The notes beneath the pieces were generated by a model, which was not told the origin of the DNA, searched no databases, and was given only the letters and a program-made list of their open reading frames with translations. Positions 25,126 to 34,831 of a stretch of DNA of 55,477 bases are shown here, in pieces. Source of the DNA: Lachnospiraceae bacterium (GTDB taxonomy: Bacteria; Bacillota; Clostridia; Lachnospirales; Lachnospiraceae); assembly GCA_024698555.1 (NCBI GenBank), contig JAILRI010000089.1, forward strand, positions 1-55,477. The letters run 5' to 3'. Position numbers and translations under genes: made by a program. Numbering within the stretch: position 1 is the stretch's first letter; each line of letters opens with the position of its first letter.

Positions 25126-27347
25126 TTGAAAGTAAATCCGGCCGATACGGCGTTTTCATCGTCAAAATCAGTCCTTAGAAACTGTTCGGTATCGTTTTTG
25201 ATCCTTAACAATAATCCGTAATCTCCCGCTTTAATGATTATGATACGTATGTACAGATCATTGGCTTTAGCAGGTGTTCCGGGAACCGGACCTAATATCT
25301 TCCTCATTTCTTTTTCATATGAGAAATAAGTTCTTATACGGGTTGCCAGGCCACGCGCGGCTTCATCGGCTTTTGCTTCGTCCTTATCCTCGATGGAGAT
25401 CACCAGCATACATCTTGCGGGAGGATAATCCATAGTGCGTCTCAGTGCCATTTCATCACTGTAAAAAGTCAGATAGTCTGCGCGTGCTGCCGTTTGTATG
25501 CAATAATTATCGGGATTATAGGTCTGAATGACCACATCACCGGCTTTAGAGCCTCTTCCGGCTCGCCCCGAAGCCTGAGTCAGCAGCTGAAAAGTCCTTT
25601 CGCCAGATCTGAAATCAGGCACGAACAAAGACATATCAGCCATCAGTATTCCCACCAGAGTGCAGTTATGAAAATCATGCCCCTTTACGATCATCTGGGT
25701 TCCTATCAAAATATCGGCTTCCTGATTCGCGAACTTTGACAGGACTTCTTCGTATCCGTTCTTCTTTTTTGTTGTATCCGCATCGAGTCTCAATACATCG
25801 GCACCGGGAAAATCGTTTTTAAGCATCTCTTCGACCTTCTGAGTGCCTATGCCGAAGCTGGCCATATACTTTGAACCGCAGTCCGGGCAGGTATCCATGA
25901 GCGGTATGGTATAACCGCAGTAATGGCATACCATGGTCGAGTCGTTATGTACGGTCAGTGAAATATCACAATGCGGGCATTTGATGACTTTTCCGCAGGA
26001 ACGGCAACTTAAGAAGCCAGAGTACCCTCTTCTGTTTAAAAACAGTATGGATTGTTCGTGTTTTTCAAGCTTTTCGCTGATGAGCTCTTTGAGTTTTCTG
26101 GAGAAAATACTCCTGTTTTTTTCCTTCATTTCCTTGCGCATATCAACCACATGGATATGTGGATATGAGGCATTACCGGCTCTTTTATCGAGTGTAAACA
26201 GCTTAAGTCTGCCAGCTTTAGCCATGGTATAGCTTTCCATGGATGGAGTTGCAGAGCCTAAGATAACGCTGGCATTTTCCATTTCGGCGCGTTTAAGGGC
26301 TACCGCTCCGGCTTTATATCTGGGAGCACTTTCAGAATTATAGCTGCTCTCATGTTCTTCATCGATTATTATCAGTCCCGGATTGGGAAAAGGAGTGAAA
26401 AGAGCGGAACGGGGTCCTATGACTATATCGGCCTCACCGTTTTTAGCGCGCAGATACTGGTCATATCTTTCGCCGCCCGAAAGTTTAGAATTAATGATGG
26501 AAATCCGGTCGCCAAACCTCATGTAAAATCTCTTGACAGTCTGGTAAGTAAGAGCTATCTCGGGAATCAGCATGATCACCTGACGCCCCTGCTCTAAGAC
26601 CTTATCGATCACTTCCATATAGATCTCGGTCTTGCCGCTTCCTGTGATCCCATGTATCAGATAATCCCTTCTGATGCCGGATTCGAGATCACCGATTATC
26701 TCATCAGCGATCGAGCGCTGTCCGGGATTCAGTACAGGTTTCACATATCCGTTTCGATCTGTGCCGTTAAAGGGATTGCGGTACACCCGGTTCGTTTCTA
26801 CAGTGATCACGCCTTCTTCGGTAAATTTCCTGATAAGAGCAGTCGATATCCCAAGTTTTCCTGTGACCAGCCCATAGTCAAGACTTCCGGACGAGATCAG
26901 CTCTGTAAGGAAACGTACTTTTGCCACATGATGTTTTTTTTCGGCTTCTTCAAGCCTGCAGGTAAGCTTTTCCGGTTCTTCCAGAGATTTTATCGTTTTT
27001 GACAGCTTTGCCTCTACCGATCTTTTAACAGGGATCACAGTACGCAGGGCATCATTCATGGTAGAACCGAACTGCTCCTTGATCCACCATGCGAGAGCTA
27101 TCATGCGTGAGTCAATGGAATTGGCTTTACCTTCTATCGACTTTATAGGTTTGATCTTATCCTGATCGATCTTCGGTATATCCGATAAACCTACTATAAA
27201 GCCTTTAATGGACCTGTTACCCCTTCCAAAAGGGATCACCACCGGCGTTCCGGGAACAGCCGTGTCCACCAGCGCGTCCGGAATACTGTACTGATAGGTC
27301 TTATCCAGATTTTCCGCGGAAATGTCAACAATTATATCAGCGTACAT
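25122..27347 (-). CDS. priA: Primosomal protein N' (replication restart helicase PriA)
   Basis: A 741-residue DEAH-type helicase that reloads the replisome at collapsed forks. The N-terminal DNA-binding part is followed by the Walker A motif HGITGSGKTEIYM, Walker B IIDEEHE, SATPSMES, and the zinc-binding insert (CRSCGKVIKCPHC, then CHYCGY and CPDCGS). GRAGRGSKAGDVVIQTYNP lies in the second helicase lobe. ATG 27347 follows the murE TAA after a single TTG codon, with GGGGG as ribosome site, so the two genes are nearly overlapping. The gene starts the well-known priA-def-fmt-rsmB chain. Confidence 0.97.
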   Translation of the reverse strand: MYADIIVDISAENLDKTYQYSIPDALVDTAVPGTPVVIPFGRGNRSIKGFIVGLSDIPKIDQDKIKPIKSIEGKANSIDSRMIALAWWIKEQFGSTMNDALRTVIPVKRSVEAKLSKTIKSLEEPEKLTCRLEEAEKKHHVAKVRFLTELISSGSLDYGLVTGKLGISTALIRKFTEEGVITVETNRVYRNPFNGTDRNGYVKPVLNPGQRSIADEIIGDLESGIRRDYLIHGITGSGKTEIYMEVIDKVLEQGRQVIMLIPEIALTYQTVKRFYMRFGDRISIINSKLSGGERYDQYLRAKNGEADIVIGPRSALFTPFPNPGLIIIDEEHESSYNSESAPRYKAGAVALKRAEMENASVILGSATPSMESYTMAKAGRLKLFTLDKRAGNASYPHIHVVDMRKEMKEKNRSIFSRKLKELISEKLEKHEQSILFLNRRGYSGFLSCRSCGKVIKCPHCDISLTVHNDSTMVCHYCGYTIPLMDTCPDCGSKYMASFGIGTQKVEEMLKNDFPGADVLRLDADTTKKKNGYEEVLSKFANQEADILIGTQMIVKGHDFHNCTLVGILMADMSLFVPDFRSGERTFQLLTQASGRAGRGSKAGDVVIQTYNPDNYCIQTAARADYLTFYSDEMALRRTMDYPPARCMLVISIEDKDEAKADEAARGLATRIRTYFSYEKEMRKILGPVPGTPAKANDLYIRIIIIKAGDYGLLLRIKNDTEQFLRTDFDDENAVSAGFTFN

Positions 27348-27350
27348 CAA

Positions 27351-28931
27351 TTACCCCCGGTTTTTAAGGATATCAGCAATGATCTCCCTCTCATCCATAT
27401 GGTATTTTACACCCTTTATCTCCTGGTAGTCCTCCTGGCCTTTACCTGCCAGCACTATCAGATCGCCTTTTTCCGCATGATCCATGCAGTATTTTATCGC
27501 TTCTTTTCTGTCAGGAATGACTATATACTTTCCTTCAGTCTTATGGACTCCGGTGAGAATATCATTTATGATGTCCATAGGCTCTTCAAACCTGGGATTA
27601 TCGGAAGTAACAACAGTTAAGTCGGCCATTGAAGCGCTGACCTCTCCCATTTCATATCTGCGTTCCTTAGAGCGGTTCCCTCCGCATCCGAACATGCATA
27701 TAAGCCTGTGGGGCCTGTATGCCCTCAGTGTTTCCAGCAGGCTCTTTAAAGCCATTGCATTATGCGCGTAGTCTATCATCAGTGTATAATCATCGCTTAC
27801 CTTTACAGGCTCAAGACGTCCGAGTACCTGTGTCGCGCTTAACGCTTCCAGGATGGCGTTTTTATCATCGGTGATATGCCTGCAGACAGCTATGGCGGCC
27901 AGTGAGTTATATACATTGAATCTGCCGGGTATATTCAGCTTAATATGTGCTTCGAAACCGCCTTTTGTATCATATTCAATACCAAGTACACCGGAATTTG
28001 CCTTAAATTCAACATTTACAGCTTTCAAGATTTGGCGATCAGAGGCATTATCTACTGCCGGTTTCTCATTATTACTATCCGCTCCATCTAAAACAGAATA
28101 TGCTTCCACCGGACAGGAGGCCCCTCCTGTCACATTTTCAAAATGTTCATCATCGAGATTGCCTATGCCCAGTCTGCACTGCTTGAACAGCAGGCTTTTG
28201 CAGTACATGTATTCTTCAAAATCGGCATGCTCGTTTTCGCCGATGTGATCCGGTTCCAGATTTGTAAAGAGGCCGTAATCAAAAGTTATAGCCGCTGCCC
28301 TGGACTGTTTCAGTGCCTGGGATGATACTTCCATAACGACGCACCTGCAGTCTGCGTCAACCATGCGGCTTAAATAGTCCTGAAGCTCATAAGGTCCGGG
28401 CGTGGTATTGTTGGTATGCAGATATTCTTCACCTATACCTACACCCAAAGTACCGATGATGCCTGTTTTATAGCCGGCTTTTTCCAGTATGGCACGGATC
28501 ATGGCGGCTGTAGTTGATTTGCCCTTGGTTCCCGTAATGCCTATGGTAATAAGCCTGTCCGCAGGTCTTAAGAACCAGTTGGCCGCAAGGAAGGACAGAG
28601 TTTTTCTGGTATCCTTCACCAGAATAACTACGGGAGAAGGACTGTATTCTTCCTCTTCAGAATCAACCACTCTTACCAGTTCGGCTTTCTGATATTCACT
28701 TACAGACACCGGATGTTCCGCGATGATACAGTATGCGCCTTTTATCATGGCTTCATCGGCAAAGTCATGAGTATCGTATTTGGTTCCTTTGATACAGACA
28801 AACATGGCTCCTTCGGGAAACTCCGCCCTGTTATCAAATGCAAGCGCGGTTATATCCCTGTCAAAATCAGGACAGTCAAACCCCTCCATAAACGAATATC
28901 CTATACCCTTTAACAGATCACGTAATTTCAT
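27351..28931 (-). CDS. murE: UDP-N-acetylmuramoyl-L-alanyl-D-glutamate ligase MurE (probably meso-diaminopimelate adding)
   Basis: A 526-residue Mur ligase adding the third amino acid of the peptidoglycan stem peptide. The ATP loop is GITGTKGKSTTA, and EVSSQALKQSRA and DYAHNAMAL are family motifs. SDNPRFEEP carries the DNPR motif associated with meso-diaminopimelate rather than lysine, so the wall is probably of the DAP type. A stretch of about 30 residues rich in Asp, Asn and Ala (around 265-300) appears to be inserted in the central domain. GGAGG precedes the ATG by 8 bases. It overlaps the priA region with no gap. Confidence 0.96.
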   Translation of the reverse strand: MKLRDLLKGIGYSFMEGFDCPDFDRDITALAFDNRAEFPEGAMFVCIKGTKYDTHDFADEAMIKGAYCIIAEHPVSVSEYQKAELVRVVDSEEEEYSPSPVVILVKDTRKTLSFLAANWFLRPADRLITIGITGTKGKSTTAAMIRAILEKAGYKTGIIGTLGVGIGEEYLHTNNTTPGPYELQDYLSRMVDADCRCVVMEVSSQALKQSRAAAITFDYGLFTNLEPDHIGENEHADFEEYMYCKSLLFKQCRLGIGNLDDEHFENVTGGASCPVEAYSVLDGADSNNEKPAVDNASDRQILKAVNVEFKANSGVLGIEYDTKGGFEAHIKLNIPGRFNVYNSLAAIAVCRHITDDKNAILEALSATQVLGRLEPVKVSDDYTLMIDYAHNAMALKSLLETLRAYRPHRLICMFGCGGNRSKERRYEMGEVSASMADLTVVTSDNPRFEEPMDIINDILTGVHKTEGKYIVIPDRKEAIKYCMDHAEKGDLIVLAGKGQEDYQEIKGVKYHMDEREIIADILKNRG

Positions 28932-28981
28932 ATATAATCCTCCGAATCAAAAGCTATTCCCGACTTTTTAAAAGAATAAAA

Positions 28982-29058
28982 CGACCCATCTCATAAAGTA
29001 TTTACAAACTGCTTTATTTCTTTGCAGATAATTTGCAAATACCTGGTGAGATGAGTCG
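28982..29058 (-). terminator. Long terminator hairpin after glgA
   Basis: On the minus strand CGACTCATCTCA (29058-29047) pairs with TGAGATGGGTCG (28993-28982) with one mismatch. An inner stem, GTATTTGCAAA against TTTGTAAATAC, and a small GCAG/CTGC pair extend it. T-rich sequence (TTTTATTCTTTT) follows the stem. Being unusually long, it could also be a degraded palindromic repeat, but position and U-tract support termination. Confidence 0.8.
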
Positions 29059-29097
29059 AGTCCTTTCAGGCTTAAGGCGCCAGCCCTAAACAGTTTG

Positions 29098-30540
29098 TTA
29101 TGAAAGCAGTCTGTAATACAGTTCTTCATACTGCTTTGCCGAATTGTTCCAGGAGAAATCCTGTGCCATAGCCCGGTCTATCAGTTTGTTCCATTCACGC
29201 TTCTTGTCATAATAAACACGTTTCGCATAACGGATGGTGGCTAACATCTCATGAGCGTTGTAATTGGCGAAGCTGAATCCTGTTCCGGTGTTCTCGTATT
29301 CATTGTAGGGATACACGGTATCCTTCAAACCACCGGTTTCCCTTACTATGGGGATAGTTCCGTACCTTAAGCTCATGAGCTGGCTGAGTCCGCAGGGCTC
29401 AAACAGCGAAGGCATCAGGAACGCGTCGCAGGAGGCATAAAGCTTATGTGAACGTTCATTGGAATAATAGATATTGGCAGATACCCTGTCCGGATATTTC
29501 CATGCAAAATGCCTGAACAGATTTTCATATTTTTCGGTTCCGGTACCAAGAACAACAAGCTGGGTATCTTCGGCACATATCTCTTCAATGACGCAGTCGA
29601 TCAGATCAAAGCCCTTCTGGTCGGTAAGCCTGGAGCATATGCCTATCATGAACTTGCGCTCATCAATAGCAAGCCCGAGTTCCTGCTGGAATCCGTGCTT
29701 ATTCTTGACTTTTTCCTTACGGAAGGTCATCGCCGAATAGTTTTTGTAAATATACGGATCGGTCTCCGGATTATACTCCTCATAATCCAGACCGTTCACA
29801 ATACCGCACAGGCAGTTGGAACGGGCATTCATCAATCCGTCCAGGCCCTCGCCGTAGAAAGGATATTTGATCTCCTCGGCGTAACTGCGGCTCACAGTCG
29901 TTACATAGTCGGCATAAACAATGCCTGCTTTCAGATAGTTCGCGTCACCGTACGCTTCCAGTTTATCGGGGGCGAAATAATAATCCGAAAGACCAGTAAT
30001 GTCTTTTATGGTCTTCTTGTCCCAGATTCCCTGGAATTTCAGGTTATGAATGGTCATTATGGTCTTTATGCCGCGGAAGAACTCATTGTTCTGAAAAGCG
30101 TCATGAAGATAAACCGGAACAAGACCTGTCTGCCAGTCGTGGCAGTGAATAATATCGGGTCTGAAGCCAATATTGGGCAGCGCTGAAAGCGCAGCTCTGC
30201 AGAAAAACGCGAATTTTTCAACATCCTCGTATATATTGCCGTAGGGACCCCAGCCCTGGAAATAGTACTCATTGTCAATAAAGTAGCACTTTATGCCGTC
30301 ATATTCCATTTCCATGATGCCGACATACTGGTTCCTCCATGCCAGCTGCATGTAAAAATGAGTAAGATACTGCATTTTGGATTTGTACTCTTCACTGATA
30401 CATGCATACTTCGGGATAATGATCCTGACGTCAAATTCTTCTTTGTTCAGATACTTGGGCAAAGAACCGATAACATCTGCCAGACCGCCGGTTTTGATAA
30501 AAGGAACACATTCCGATGCTATAAACAGAATATTCTTCAT
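29098..30540 (-). CDS. glgA: Glycogen synthase (ADP-glucose type)
   Basis: A 480-residue GT5 glycosyltransferase that extends alpha-1,4-glucan from ADP-glucose. The N-terminal KTGGLADVIGSLP binds the sugar nucleotide. HDWQTGLVPVYL, TIHNLKFQGIWD, GIVNGLDYEEYNPETD and PSLFEPCGLSQLMSLRYG are all family motifs. The ATG at 30540 has AAAGGA about 10 bases upstream. No glgB, glgC, glgD or glgP is next to it, so the rest of the pathway lies elsewhere. It stands alone between recN and murE, with its own terminator. Confidence 0.96.
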   Translation of the reverse strand: MKNILFIASECVPFIKTGGLADVIGSLPKYLNKEEFDVRIIIPKYACISEEYKSKMQYLTHFYMQLAWRNQYVGIMEMEYDGIKCYFIDNEYYFQGWGPYGNIYEDVEKFAFFCRAALSALPNIGFRPDIIHCHDWQTGLVPVYLHDAFQNNEFFRGIKTIMTIHNLKFQGIWDKKTIKDITGLSDYYFAPDKLEAYGDANYLKAGIVYADYVTTVSRSYAEEIKYPFYGEGLDGLMNARSNCLCGIVNGLDYEEYNPETDPYIYKNYSAMTFRKEKVKNKHGFQQELGLAIDERKFMIGICSRLTDQKGFDLIDCVIEEICAEDTQLVVLGTGTEKYENLFRHFAWKYPDRVSANIYYSNERSHKLYASCDAFLMPSLFEPCGLSQLMSLRYGTIPIVRETGGLKDTVYPYNEYENTGTGFSFANYNAHEMLATIRYAKRVYYDKKREWNKLIDRAMAQDFSWNNSAKQYEELYYRLLS

Positions 30541-30569
30541 CTGGTCAAAATCCTTTCAATAAATCTGTA

Positions 30570-32261
30570 TTAATTCTTTCGTAGTTTTTTCTTACGTGTA
30601 TCTGATGAGGTTTTAATGTCCTTTGCGGCTTTTTTGATGCTTCCTGCAGATTCGTCGCCGCCCATGATCCGAGACAACTCGTCATTGATCCCGTCCTCCG
30701 AAAGCTTATGTATATGGACTAAGGTCACGTCCTCATCAACATTCTTCTCTACCTTAAAGTGAGTGTCCGCCATCGCTGCTATCTGAGGCAGGTGCGTTAT
30801 GCAGATAACCTGTCTGTCCTTAGATATGCCGGCAAGCTTGTCGGCTACCTTTGAAGCCGCGATACCGCTTATACCTGAATCTATTTCATCAAAAATAAAT
30901 GTATCAATGGTTTCCCTGTTTGCGAATACTGAAATGATGGCCAGCATGATACGGCTCATCTCGCCTCCGGAAGCGATCTTTGAAAGTGCTTTAAGCTCTT
31001 CGCCCGGATTAAGCGATATCATAAACGCCGCGTTATCGATACCATCTGCGTGTAGGCCGGAACGCGCGGTAATACTTATCTCAAATCTCGTCTGGTTAAA
31101 GCCCAGATCGCTGAGAGCCTGTTCGATATCCTTTTGCAGACTGCGGGAAGCCTTTTGACGAAGTCCGGAAAGCTCTTTGCTTAATTTTTCAACTTCTTCT
31201 TCGGCTTCTTCAGTCTTAAGTGTAAGCCCTGCGGCGTACCTTTCATAATCTTCGTTCTTAACAAGCTCTTCTTTTATCTGTTCCAGGTAGTTTTCTATCT
31301 GTTCATATGTATTGCCGTATTTATTTTTCAGACGGTATATCAGATCCAGCCTGTTACTTATATTTTCAAGTTCCTCTTCGGAATCCGTTATCCCGTCAAG
31401 ATATGATTTCATGCTTCTGTTGACATCCGTAAGTCTTTGATCGATATCTGAGATATCATCGAGAAAACCGGACAGCTCCTCGGTATATTCGCATACATGC
31501 CCCAGAGCCTTTATAGCTGCCGAAATACGATCGCTGCAGCCGTCATCCTCCTCGATCAGAGTACATGTCAGGCTGAGAGCTTCCCTGATCTGTCCGCTGT
31601 TCATGAGTACACGGCGCTCTTCTTTGAGCCGTTCTTCTTCACCGGGAATAAGTTTGGCGGATTCTATCTCTTCGATTTCCGAATTAAGCCTGTCGATCTC
31701 TCTGGCTCTTCTGGCCGGATCATTTTCAAGCGAGTCCAGTTCTGCTTTCAGTCCGGAATATATATCATACTTTGACCTGAGTTCTTTTTTTATCTTTTCT
31801 ACGTCACTTCCCAGAAAACGGTCTATGATCTCCAGATGCTTTGATTCATCGAGCAGGCTTATATGCTCATGCTGTCCGTAAATATCTATCAGCTCAGACG
31901 TGACCCTGCGTGCAGCCGAAGCCGTGACTGTTTCGGAATTGATACGGATCACACTTTTTCCGCTGCTCAAAAGCTTGCGGCTGACGACTATCTCATCATC
32001 GTCGCAGTCTATCCCCATTTGAGAAGCGACAGAAAGCACCGCTTCATTCAGATGGGTAAAAGTCAGCTCCGACAGGCAATAATCGGCATTCTGACGGATG
32101 ACATCCTTGTTTGTCCTCGAACCCAAAGCCAGATTTACAGCTCCGAGAAGAATGGACTTACCCGCACCCGTCTCGCCCGTCAGGATATTCAGATTATTGT
32201 CAAGCACAATATCTGCCTCATCTATCAGGGCAAAATTTTTAACGTGAACATTTGAAAGCAT
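30570..32261 (-). CDS. recN: DNA repair protein RecN
   Basis: A 563-residue SMC-like ATPase for double-strand-break repair. ILTGETGAGKSILL is the Walker A site, and FIFDEIDSGISG the Walker B site beside the ABC signature ASGGEMSR. Two long coiled coils lie in between (about 155-340). I start it at ATG 32261 (MLSNVHVKNFALI), with GGAG 7 bases before it; an in-frame start six codons earlier lacks support. The tail ends in basic residues (RKKKLRKN). In many Firmicutes argR lies between the tlyA/nadK group and recN. Here that place is held by yebC and a terminator-promoter pair. Confidence 0.96.
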   Translation of the reverse strand: MLSNVHVKNFALIDEADIVLDNNLNILTGETGAGKSILLGAVNLALGSRTNKDVIRQNADYCLSELTFTHLNEAVLSVASQMGIDCDDDEIVVSRKLLSSGKSVIRINSETVTASAARRVTSELIDIYGQHEHISLLDESKHLEIIDRFLGSDVEKIKKELRSKYDIYSGLKAELDSLENDPARRAREIDRLNSEIEEIESAKLIPGEEERLKEERRVLMNSGQIREALSLTCTLIEEDDGCSDRISAAIKALGHVCEYTEELSGFLDDISDIDQRLTDVNRSMKSYLDGITDSEEELENISNRLDLIYRLKNKYGNTYEQIENYLEQIKEELVKNEDYERYAAGLTLKTEEAEEEVEKLSKELSGLRQKASRSLQKDIEQALSDLGFNQTRFEISITARSGLHADGIDNAAFMISLNPGEELKALSKIASGGEMSRIMLAIISVFANRETIDTFIFDEIDSGISGIAASKVADKLAGISKDRQVICITHLPQIAAMADTHFKVEKNVDEDVTLVHIHKLSEDGINDELSRIMGGDESAGSIKKAAKDIKTSSDTRKKKLRKN

Positions 32262-32291
32262 ATTAATCTCCGATCCCACTCCGCAATTAGA

Positions 32292-32320
32292 ATTCTAACA
32301 TAAGCTGGTCTTTACCGCAA
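32292..32320 (-). promoter_or_regulatory. Promoter of recN
   Basis: On the minus strand TTGCGG (32320-32315), a 17-base spacer and TAGAAT (32297-32292), about 30 bases before the recN start. A GAATTC lies at the -10, and I see no clear SOS (LexA) box. Confidence 0.6.
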
Positions 32321-32344
32321 GATAATTATACAAAAATAGTCAAC

Positions 32345-32401
32345 AAAAAAAGTCATCCCGGCGCAGCGAAAGTAATGATACTTTGTTGCGGCCGGAATGA
32401 C
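32345..32401 (-). terminator. Terminator after yebC
   Basis: On the minus strand GTCATTCCGGC (32401-32391) pairs with GCCGGGATGAC (32362-32352). An inner AAAGTA/TACTTT stem and then seven T residues follow. It lies 12 bases after the yebC stop and closes the alaS-side unit before the recN promoter. Confidence 0.93.
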
Positions 32402-32413
32402 CTTTAAGTTTGA

Positions 32414-33142
32414 TCATTCATCCCAGTTATGATAAACATTCTGAACGTCATCGTCATCATCAAGCAGATCAAGGGTCCTGTTGATCATCTTGATATCATT
32501 TTCATCGGTAAGCTCTACCCATGTCTGGGGGATCATGGTAACATCGGCTTCAAGCATAGGGATCCCGGCATCTTCAAGAGCCTGCCTGACAATGGAAAAA
32601 TCATCCGGAGCGGTAATTACCTCATATGAATCCTCTTCATCCGAAAAGTCCTCGGCTCCCGCGTCCAGCGCTGTCATCATCACATCATCGGCTTCAAGTT
32701 CACATTCTTCCTTGTCAATGATGATCTGGCCTTTTTTATCAAACATGAACGAAACACAGCCCTGAGTTCCTACATTGCCGTTGCCTTTGGTAAAAGCGTT
32801 GCGGATATTGGCCGCTGTCCTGTTTTTGTTATCTGTAAGAGCCTCGACGATGATCGCAGTTCCTCCGGGGCCGTAGCCTTCGTAAGTAACAGCCTCATAG
32901 TTTACGGAATTAACATCTCCGGCAGCCTTCTTAATACTGCGCTCTATGGTGTCGTTGGGCATGTTGTTTGACTTTGCTTTGGCCACGATATCCTTTAATT
33001 TGCTGTTATTATTGACATCGGGACCGCCTTCCTTTACCGCGACAGCGATCTCACGTCCGAGGCGGGTAAATATCTTGCCCTTTGCCGAATCGTTCTTTTC
33101 CTTTTTGTGTTTGATGTTTGCAAATTTAGAATGACCTGACAT
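32414..33142 (-). CDS. yebC: YebC/PmpR-family protein (TACO1 type)
   Basis: A 242-residue protein of the YebC family. It begins MSGHSKFANIKHKK and has GREIAVAVKEGG, YEGYGPGGTAIIVEALTDN and GCVSFMFDKKG, all conserved in order. Members were described first as transcriptional regulators. Recent work on some bacterial members and mitochondrial TACO1 points to relief of ribosome pausing at proline-rich stretches. ATG 33142 is chosen, with GGAGGA 5 bases before it. The acidic C-terminus (DDDDDVQNVYHNWDE) is normal for the family. It follows nadK by 38 bases. Confidence 0.95.
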   Translation of the reverse strand: MSGHSKFANIKHKKEKNDSAKGKIFTRLGREIAVAVKEGGPDVNNNSKLKDIVAKAKSNNMPNDTIERSIKKAAGDVNSVNYEAVTYEGYGPGGTAIIVEALTDNKNRTAANIRNAFTKGNGNVGTQGCVSFMFDKKGQIIIDKEECELEADDVMMTALDAGAEDFSDEEDSYEVITAPDDFSIVRQALEDAGIPMLEADVTMIPQTWVELTDENDIKMINRTLDLLDDDDDVQNVYHNWDE

Positions 33143-33180
33143 ACTGTTCCTCCATACATTTTTTACGATATTCACTATAA

Positions 33181-33990
33181 CTATACAGACAGCTTCATGT
33201 GAAGTACTTTGAAAAAGCCTCTTTCGTTAAACCTTATCAGCTTTGCTTTTTTCGCGGAGCGGCATACCTCCACTCCGTCCCCGTTTTCGAGTTCTACGGG
33301 TTCCTGCCCGTCTATGGTCATAACTGCCTTTTCCGGAGATGAATCCCTGCTGGTATCAACAAATACGCGTACGGTATCGTTTGCTGAAACAACCACGCTC
33401 CTCAGATTCAGGCTGTGCGGGCATATAGGCGTTACCACCATCAGTTCGGCCTCAGGTGTGACTATCGGACCACCCGCGGACAGATTATATCCGGTAGAAC
33501 CGGTAGGGGTGGCGATAATAATCCCGTCTCCCAGATAAGTGTTTACCAGAGCGTCATTAACATACGCCCTGACGCAAACAATTCGTGAAAATCCCATCCT
33601 GTTGATTACGACATCGTTAAGCGCAAGCCACTCGTTCTCAGTGACCGTTCCCTGTCTGATATGACGGGCGGTGATCATCATGCGTTCCTCTATATAATAA
33701 TCACCGTTTATAAGCTTGTCAATCGCCTGATTTATTTCAGACCTTTCGATAGATGACATAAAGCCCAGATGTCCCAGATTGATACCCAGAACAGGAATAT
33801 CACGGGTTTTAAGTCTTCTTACGGTATTGATGATGGTTCCGTCTCCGCCGAGCGCCAGGCAGCAGTCGTAAGTATCATTTATGTCCGTGCCTGCCGTTAA
33901 GCCTTTACTTTGCAGATATTGTGCCAGCGCGTCGGTCACCTGGTTGTCCGGATCTTTAAGTTTATTGGTGACGATCAAAAATCTGTTCAT
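33181..33990 (-). CDS. nadK: NAD kinase
   Basis: A 269-residue enzyme that phosphorylates NAD to NADP. CLALGGDGTIINT carries the GGDG motif with the catalytic Asp. GINLGHLGF and LALNDVVI with the NE/D motif follow, and the third landmark is PTGSTGYNLSAGGPIV. The ATG at 33990 overlaps the tlyA stop by four bases (ATGA), so the genes are coupled. The pair tlyA-nadK is common in Clostridia. Confidence 0.97.
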   Translation of the reverse strand: MNRFLIVTNKLKDPDNQVTDALAQYLQSKGLTAGTDINDTYDCCLALGGDGTIINTVRRLKTRDIPVLGINLGHLGFMSSIERSEINQAIDKLINGDYYIEERMMITARHIRQGTVTENEWLALNDVVINRMGFSRIVCVRAYVNDALVNTYLGDGIIIATPTGSTGYNLSAGGPIVTPEAELMVVTPICPHSLNLRSVVVSANDTVRVFVDTSRDSSPEKAVMTIDGQEPVELENGDGVEVCRSAKKAKLIRFNERGFFKVLHMKLSV

Positions 33991-34790
33991 AAGGTTTCAT
34001 GCGCCTCCGTAACAACTGCAGGTATCAGATCCTTTATGTTCACGCTTTCGTCCTCTCCGGACAAAGATAAATAAGCAAGGTACTCTATGTTGCCTTCGGG
34101 ACCTTTAATAGGCGAATAATCGAGATCCAGCAGATGAAATCCTATACCGCAGGCATATGTAAGCACCCGGTCTATTACCTCCATATGGACTTTCGCGTCT
34201 CTTACGACACCTTTTTTACCGACCTGTTCGCGACCCGCTTCAAACTGCGGCTTTATCAGCGCGACCATCCGTGAATCGGGTTTCATCAGTTCTTTAACAG
34301 GTTCAAATACCTTAGTTAGAGAAATAAAGGATACATCTATGGATACAAAATCCACCGGTTCACCGATCATATCCGGAGTAACATACCGGATATTGGTCTT
34401 TTCCATCGAGATCACGCGTTCATCACTTCTGAGCTTCCATGCCAGCTGATTGGTTCCGGAATCCACAGCATAAACCCTGACTGCTCCGTTCTGCAGCATA
34501 CAATCGGTAAAGCCGCCCGTAGATGAACCCACATCCATGCAGACAGCCCCATCAAACTTAAGACCGTGCTTATCAACCATTTTTTCAAGCTTCAATCCGC
34601 CACGGCTGACATATTTCATCGGAACGCCTTTAAGCTCGATCTCGGCATCATCCGGGAACATTGAACCGGCCTTATCTTCTCTCTGACCTCCCACAAAAAC
34701 GTTTCCGGCCATGATGATCGCCTTTGCTTTTTCCCTGGAATCCGCAAGCCTGCGATTCACCAGCAGGACATCTAACCTTTCTTTCGGCAT
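33987..34790 (-). CDS. tlyA: TlyA-family rRNA (cytidine-2'-O)-methyltransferase
   Basis: A 267-residue protein with an N-terminal S4 RNA-binding domain (RLDVLLVNRRLADSREKAK) and an FtsJ-like methyltransferase domain (DVGSSTGGFTDCMLQNGA). In mycobacteria TlyA methylates 16S C1409 and 23S C1920 and makes ribosomes sensitive to capreomycin; the Firmicutes members are usually of the short type. KPQFEAGREQVGKKGVVRD is typical of the C-terminus. It starts at ATG 34790 with CGGAG before it and overlaps nadK by ATGA. Confidence 0.93.
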   Translation of the reverse strand: MPKERLDVLLVNRRLADSREKAKAIIMAGNVFVGGQREDKAGSMFPDDAEIELKGVPMKYVSRGGLKLEKMVDKHGLKFDGAVCMDVGSSTGGFTDCMLQNGAVRVYAVDSGTNQLAWKLRSDERVISMEKTNIRYVTPDMIGEPVDFVSIDVSFISLTKVFEPVKELMKPDSRMVALIKPQFEAGREQVGKKGVVRDAKVHMEVIDRVLTYACGIGFHLLDLDYSPIKGPEGNIEYLAYLSLSGEDESVNIKDLIPAVVTEAHETL

Positions 34791-34831
34791 TTCAACTCCG
34801 TAAAAATAATACTACTGATTCGAACAATGCT

